Origin: Aquanectria penicillioides
Lineage: Eukaryota > Ascomycota > Sordariomycetes > Hypocreales > Nectriaceae
NCBI GenBank assembly: GCA_003415625.1
Contig: PYIU01000003.1
Location: 1-64,000, forward strand
Reading direction: 5' to 3'
Length of the DNA: 64,000 bases
The position numbers were made by a program, and so were the translations under genes. Under the pieces are notes generated by a model, which saw only the letters and a program-made list of their open reading frames with translations, made no database searches and was not told the DNA's origin. Every line of letters starts with the position of its first letter. The first letter of the stretch is position 1. Positions 62,183 through 64,000 of this stretch are shown piece by piece.

Positions 62183-63772
62183 CTAGCTAAAGAATCGGAA
62201 CTTGGGTGACTTTTCTCCCTCACCAAGCTCACTCGTGTCAACATCTTGGGCTCTGAGGGTAACACCTTGCTCCATGTTCCTGCGTCGGTTTTCCAACTTC
62301 ATCCAGCCGCCAAGAATCAGAATGCTAACCATGGCGATGACATTGCAGCAGCACGTTAGGATTAAAGTGGGAATGTACTTGGGCGCGTACTCGGTGCGAA
62401 AAGTTGCGGCAGACATGATTCCGGCAAAGTTACCAAGACCGACCAGCAGGCCGGTCGTTGCAGCACGGCTGCTCTCATTCAAGTTGTTGTTGTTGTGCCA
62501 CGTCTGCACGAGACACGAAGGGATATAAGCACCGGCAGCCATAAGAAAACATGCAAAGTATGCGACGCTCCTATGTTTCAGCACGTCAATGGTGATGAGG
62601 ATAATCATGCCTATGAGCGACGTGGCGAGTGCACCAAACACGTGAAAGGTGCGCTCATGAAAGTGGTCCGAAGACTTGGCTACCACGAGAAGGACTACGA
62701 ATCCAACAGCATTGGGAGCAACAGTCCAGAGATTGGTTTTTATGACACTGTATCCGAGTCGCTGAACAATCTGAGGCAAGAAGTTGGACGTCGTAGCAAA
62801 CGCGACAGGGTAGGTAAAGCAGATGATGCACCACACGCCAAATTTCCAATCCTTCCAGGTAGAGAAGCATTCTTGCCAGCTAAAATTGGTCTCAACCTTG
62901 CTGGAGGCGTCTCGGAGTGCTCGAGCTTGGCCGGCTGCCTTCTCCCGTTCGGTCAAAAACCACGCTGTCGAAGGAGACGCTGGCAACCACCAGAATGCGA
63001 CAACTCCGACCACAATCGTGAGGACGCCTTCGATCAGCATCAGCCATTGCCAGCCCTGAAGTTTCGTGCCTTCAATCTGGAACACACCGTAGGAGATGCA
63101 ACCGCTAAATGCAGCGGCTAGTAGGGCACTTCCAAAGAATATCGCAATGCGGAAACCCAGCTCGGAGCGCTTATAGAAGAGTGTAAAGTAGAACACGACG
63201 CCAGCGAAGAAGCCGGCCTCGCAGGCTCCAAGGATCAGGCGAAGGACCAGAAGACCGGCAAAGCCTTTGGACGCAATCTGCACGGTTGCGATGCCTCCCC
63301 AGGTGACCATGAGTGTAGGAAGCACCCACTTGGCCGAATACTTTTTGGTGAGCAGGTTGAGAGGAAGGTCCAGCGTACCAAAGGGGATGTAAAAGAGTAG
63401 GATGAGCAGGCTGTACTCATTGCCCTTGAAGTTGAGATCTTTCTCAAGTCCATCTGTTTTAGCGTTGCCCAGGTTGCTGCGATCAACAGAATTGAAGAAG
63501 TACATCAAGGAGAGGAAAGGCAGGAGATAGATGTCAAGCTTTTTGACTGCATGTGATCCTATTAGCCCATGGCAACAACATGATAAGAGGAAAACTAGCA
63601 CTATAAAGGAATACTTACCAAAAGATTTCTCTGCCTCTGTATCAACTAGGACACTGTTGCCAGGTCGGGCATCGTGGATTGACGACTCAAGATCTTTGAC
63701 GTTGTCATGTTTGAGGTCCTTGTCCACCAAGACACTCATTTGCATATCTGCCATTGTTGGAGTTTGGTGCAA
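62183..63772 (-). CDS. MFS transporter, anion:cation symporter (Dal5/allantoate permease-like)
   Basis: The frame is open for 529 codons, but 63547-63618 looks like a 72-bp intron: GTAAGT donor, CTAAT branch-type site and GCAG acceptor. It happens to be stop-free and a multiple of three. Spliced, the protein is 505 aa and the N-terminus reads EKSFVKKLDIYLLPF, as the family requires. DRSNLGNA follows the first helix, and RLILGACEAGFFAGVVFYFTLF is the signature of this MFS family. Twelve hydrophobic segments can be followed. Such transporters import small carboxylates, vitamins, ureides or similar anions with protons across the plasma membrane. Same strand as the amidase and dehydrogenase. No lesions, so probably functional. 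Confidence 0.93.
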   Translation of the reverse strand: MHQTPTMADMQMSVLVDKDLKHDNVKDLESSIHDARPGNSVLVDTEAEKSFGKYSFIVLVFLLSCCCHGLIGSHAVKKLDIYLLPFLSLMYFFNSVDRSNLGNAKTDGLEKDLNFKGNEYSLLILLFYIPFGTLDLPLNLLTKKYSAKWVLPTLMVTWGGIATVQIASKGFAGLLVLRLILGACEAGFFAGVVFYFTLFYKRSELGFRIAIFFGSALLAAAFSGCISYGVFQIEGTKLQGWQWLMLIEGVLTIVVGVVAFWWLPASPSTAWFLTEREKAAGQARALRDASSKVETNFSWQECFSTWKDWKFGVWCIICFTYPVAFATTSNFLPQIVQRLGYSVIKTNLWTVAPNAVGFVVLLVVAKSSDHFHERTFHVFGALATSLIGMIILITIDVLKHRSVAYFACFLMAAGAYIPSCLVQTWHNNNNLNESSRAATTGLLVGLGNFAGIMSAATFRTEYAPKYIPTLILTCCCNVIAMVSILILGGWMKLENRRRNMEQGVTLRAQDVDTSELGEGEKSPKFRFFS

Positions 63773-64000
63773 GTTCCTTTAGAATTATGTTACAATCGTA
63801 TTGCACCTACTATATCGCAACGACTGCATACTCAAAACACAAAGGTATTGCCTGAATATTTATATATTATTACACCTAATCTCAAGGGAACCTTGATACA
63901 TTGCCCCTGGTCCTATGCTTGCAGGGTCCAAATGCCAAGGCGGAAATGTGCTAGCGCTCAACCCCAGTTGGCGCTATCTGACCAACTTGGGAAGCGTCAG
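63773..64000 (-). promoter_or_regulatory. upstream region of the MFS transporter
   Basis: 228 bp before the transporter ATG up to the window edge. An AT-rich TATATATTA near 63861 could act as a TATA-like element about 90 bp upstream of the start; this is a guess. No other gene visible. Confidence 0.3.

Noticed and set aside
62495..63121. 208-codon plus-strand ORF
   Set aside because: Antisense shadow of the MFS transporter.

Overview
This window is a chromosome end of a filamentous ascomycete (Pezizomycotina). Bases 1-127 are telomeric CCCTAA repeats. The next ~46 kb is extremely AT-rich DNA made of LTR retrotransposons degraded in the way repeat-induced point mutation (RIP) degrades them: copies differ almost only by C/T and G/A transitions and coding stops are everywhere. 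From about 46.3 kb the composition returns to normal and genes with short GT-AG introns of fungal type appear. A Pth11-like rhodopsin-domain membrane protein, Fot1/pogo transposons, TTAGGG telomeres and RIP together point to Pezizomycotina; I cannot name the species.

The AT-rich block is a nested stack that can be resolved almost to the base. (i) An old minus-strand LTR retroelement (128-1391 plus 33479-35782) is capped by the telomere inside its integrase. (ii) A ~12.9-kb Gypsy element in minus orientation (1392-33474, four-base duplication ATAC) split it. (iii) A second, 12.4-kb copy of the same Gypsy family (11200-23611, plus) went into the first in opposite orientation, creating a 9.8-kb inverted repeat. 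(iv) A 6.8-kb Copia element (25215-31981, TATAC duplication) went into the leader of the outer Gypsy. To the right lie a 5'-truncated Copia copy (35783-38017), a short region with hairpin and simple repeats, and a complete, less mutated Copia copy (39153-45921, GCTGG duplication).

The gene-bearing part (46.4-64 kb) is largely a set of decaying genes. A rhodopsin-domain protein gene is cut by a 2,830-bp Fot1/pogo-like transposon at a TA but is otherwise perfectly in frame over six exons. A single-exon ankyrin-like protein gene is intact. An actin paralogue that keeps its introns has two stops, two frameshifts and a GC donor. A D-2-hydroxyacid dehydrogenase has a one-base frameshift. An amidase carries a 330-bp MITE in codon 32, a stop and a frameshift. 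An MFS transporter of the allantoate-permease (Dal5-like) type is intact with one intron.

Transporter, amidase and dehydrogenase lie head to tail on the minus strand and may once have formed a small uptake-and-catabolism group; only the transporter now looks functional. I found no tRNA, rRNA or CRISPR and no recognisable novel defence-type system. The most interesting observations are the telomere-capped retroelement, the giant inverted repeat, a GC-rich structured island that survives in a RIP-degraded leader, a dispersed palindrome specific to the Gypsy family, the long 3' extension of that family, and the three cleanly datable gene disruptions.
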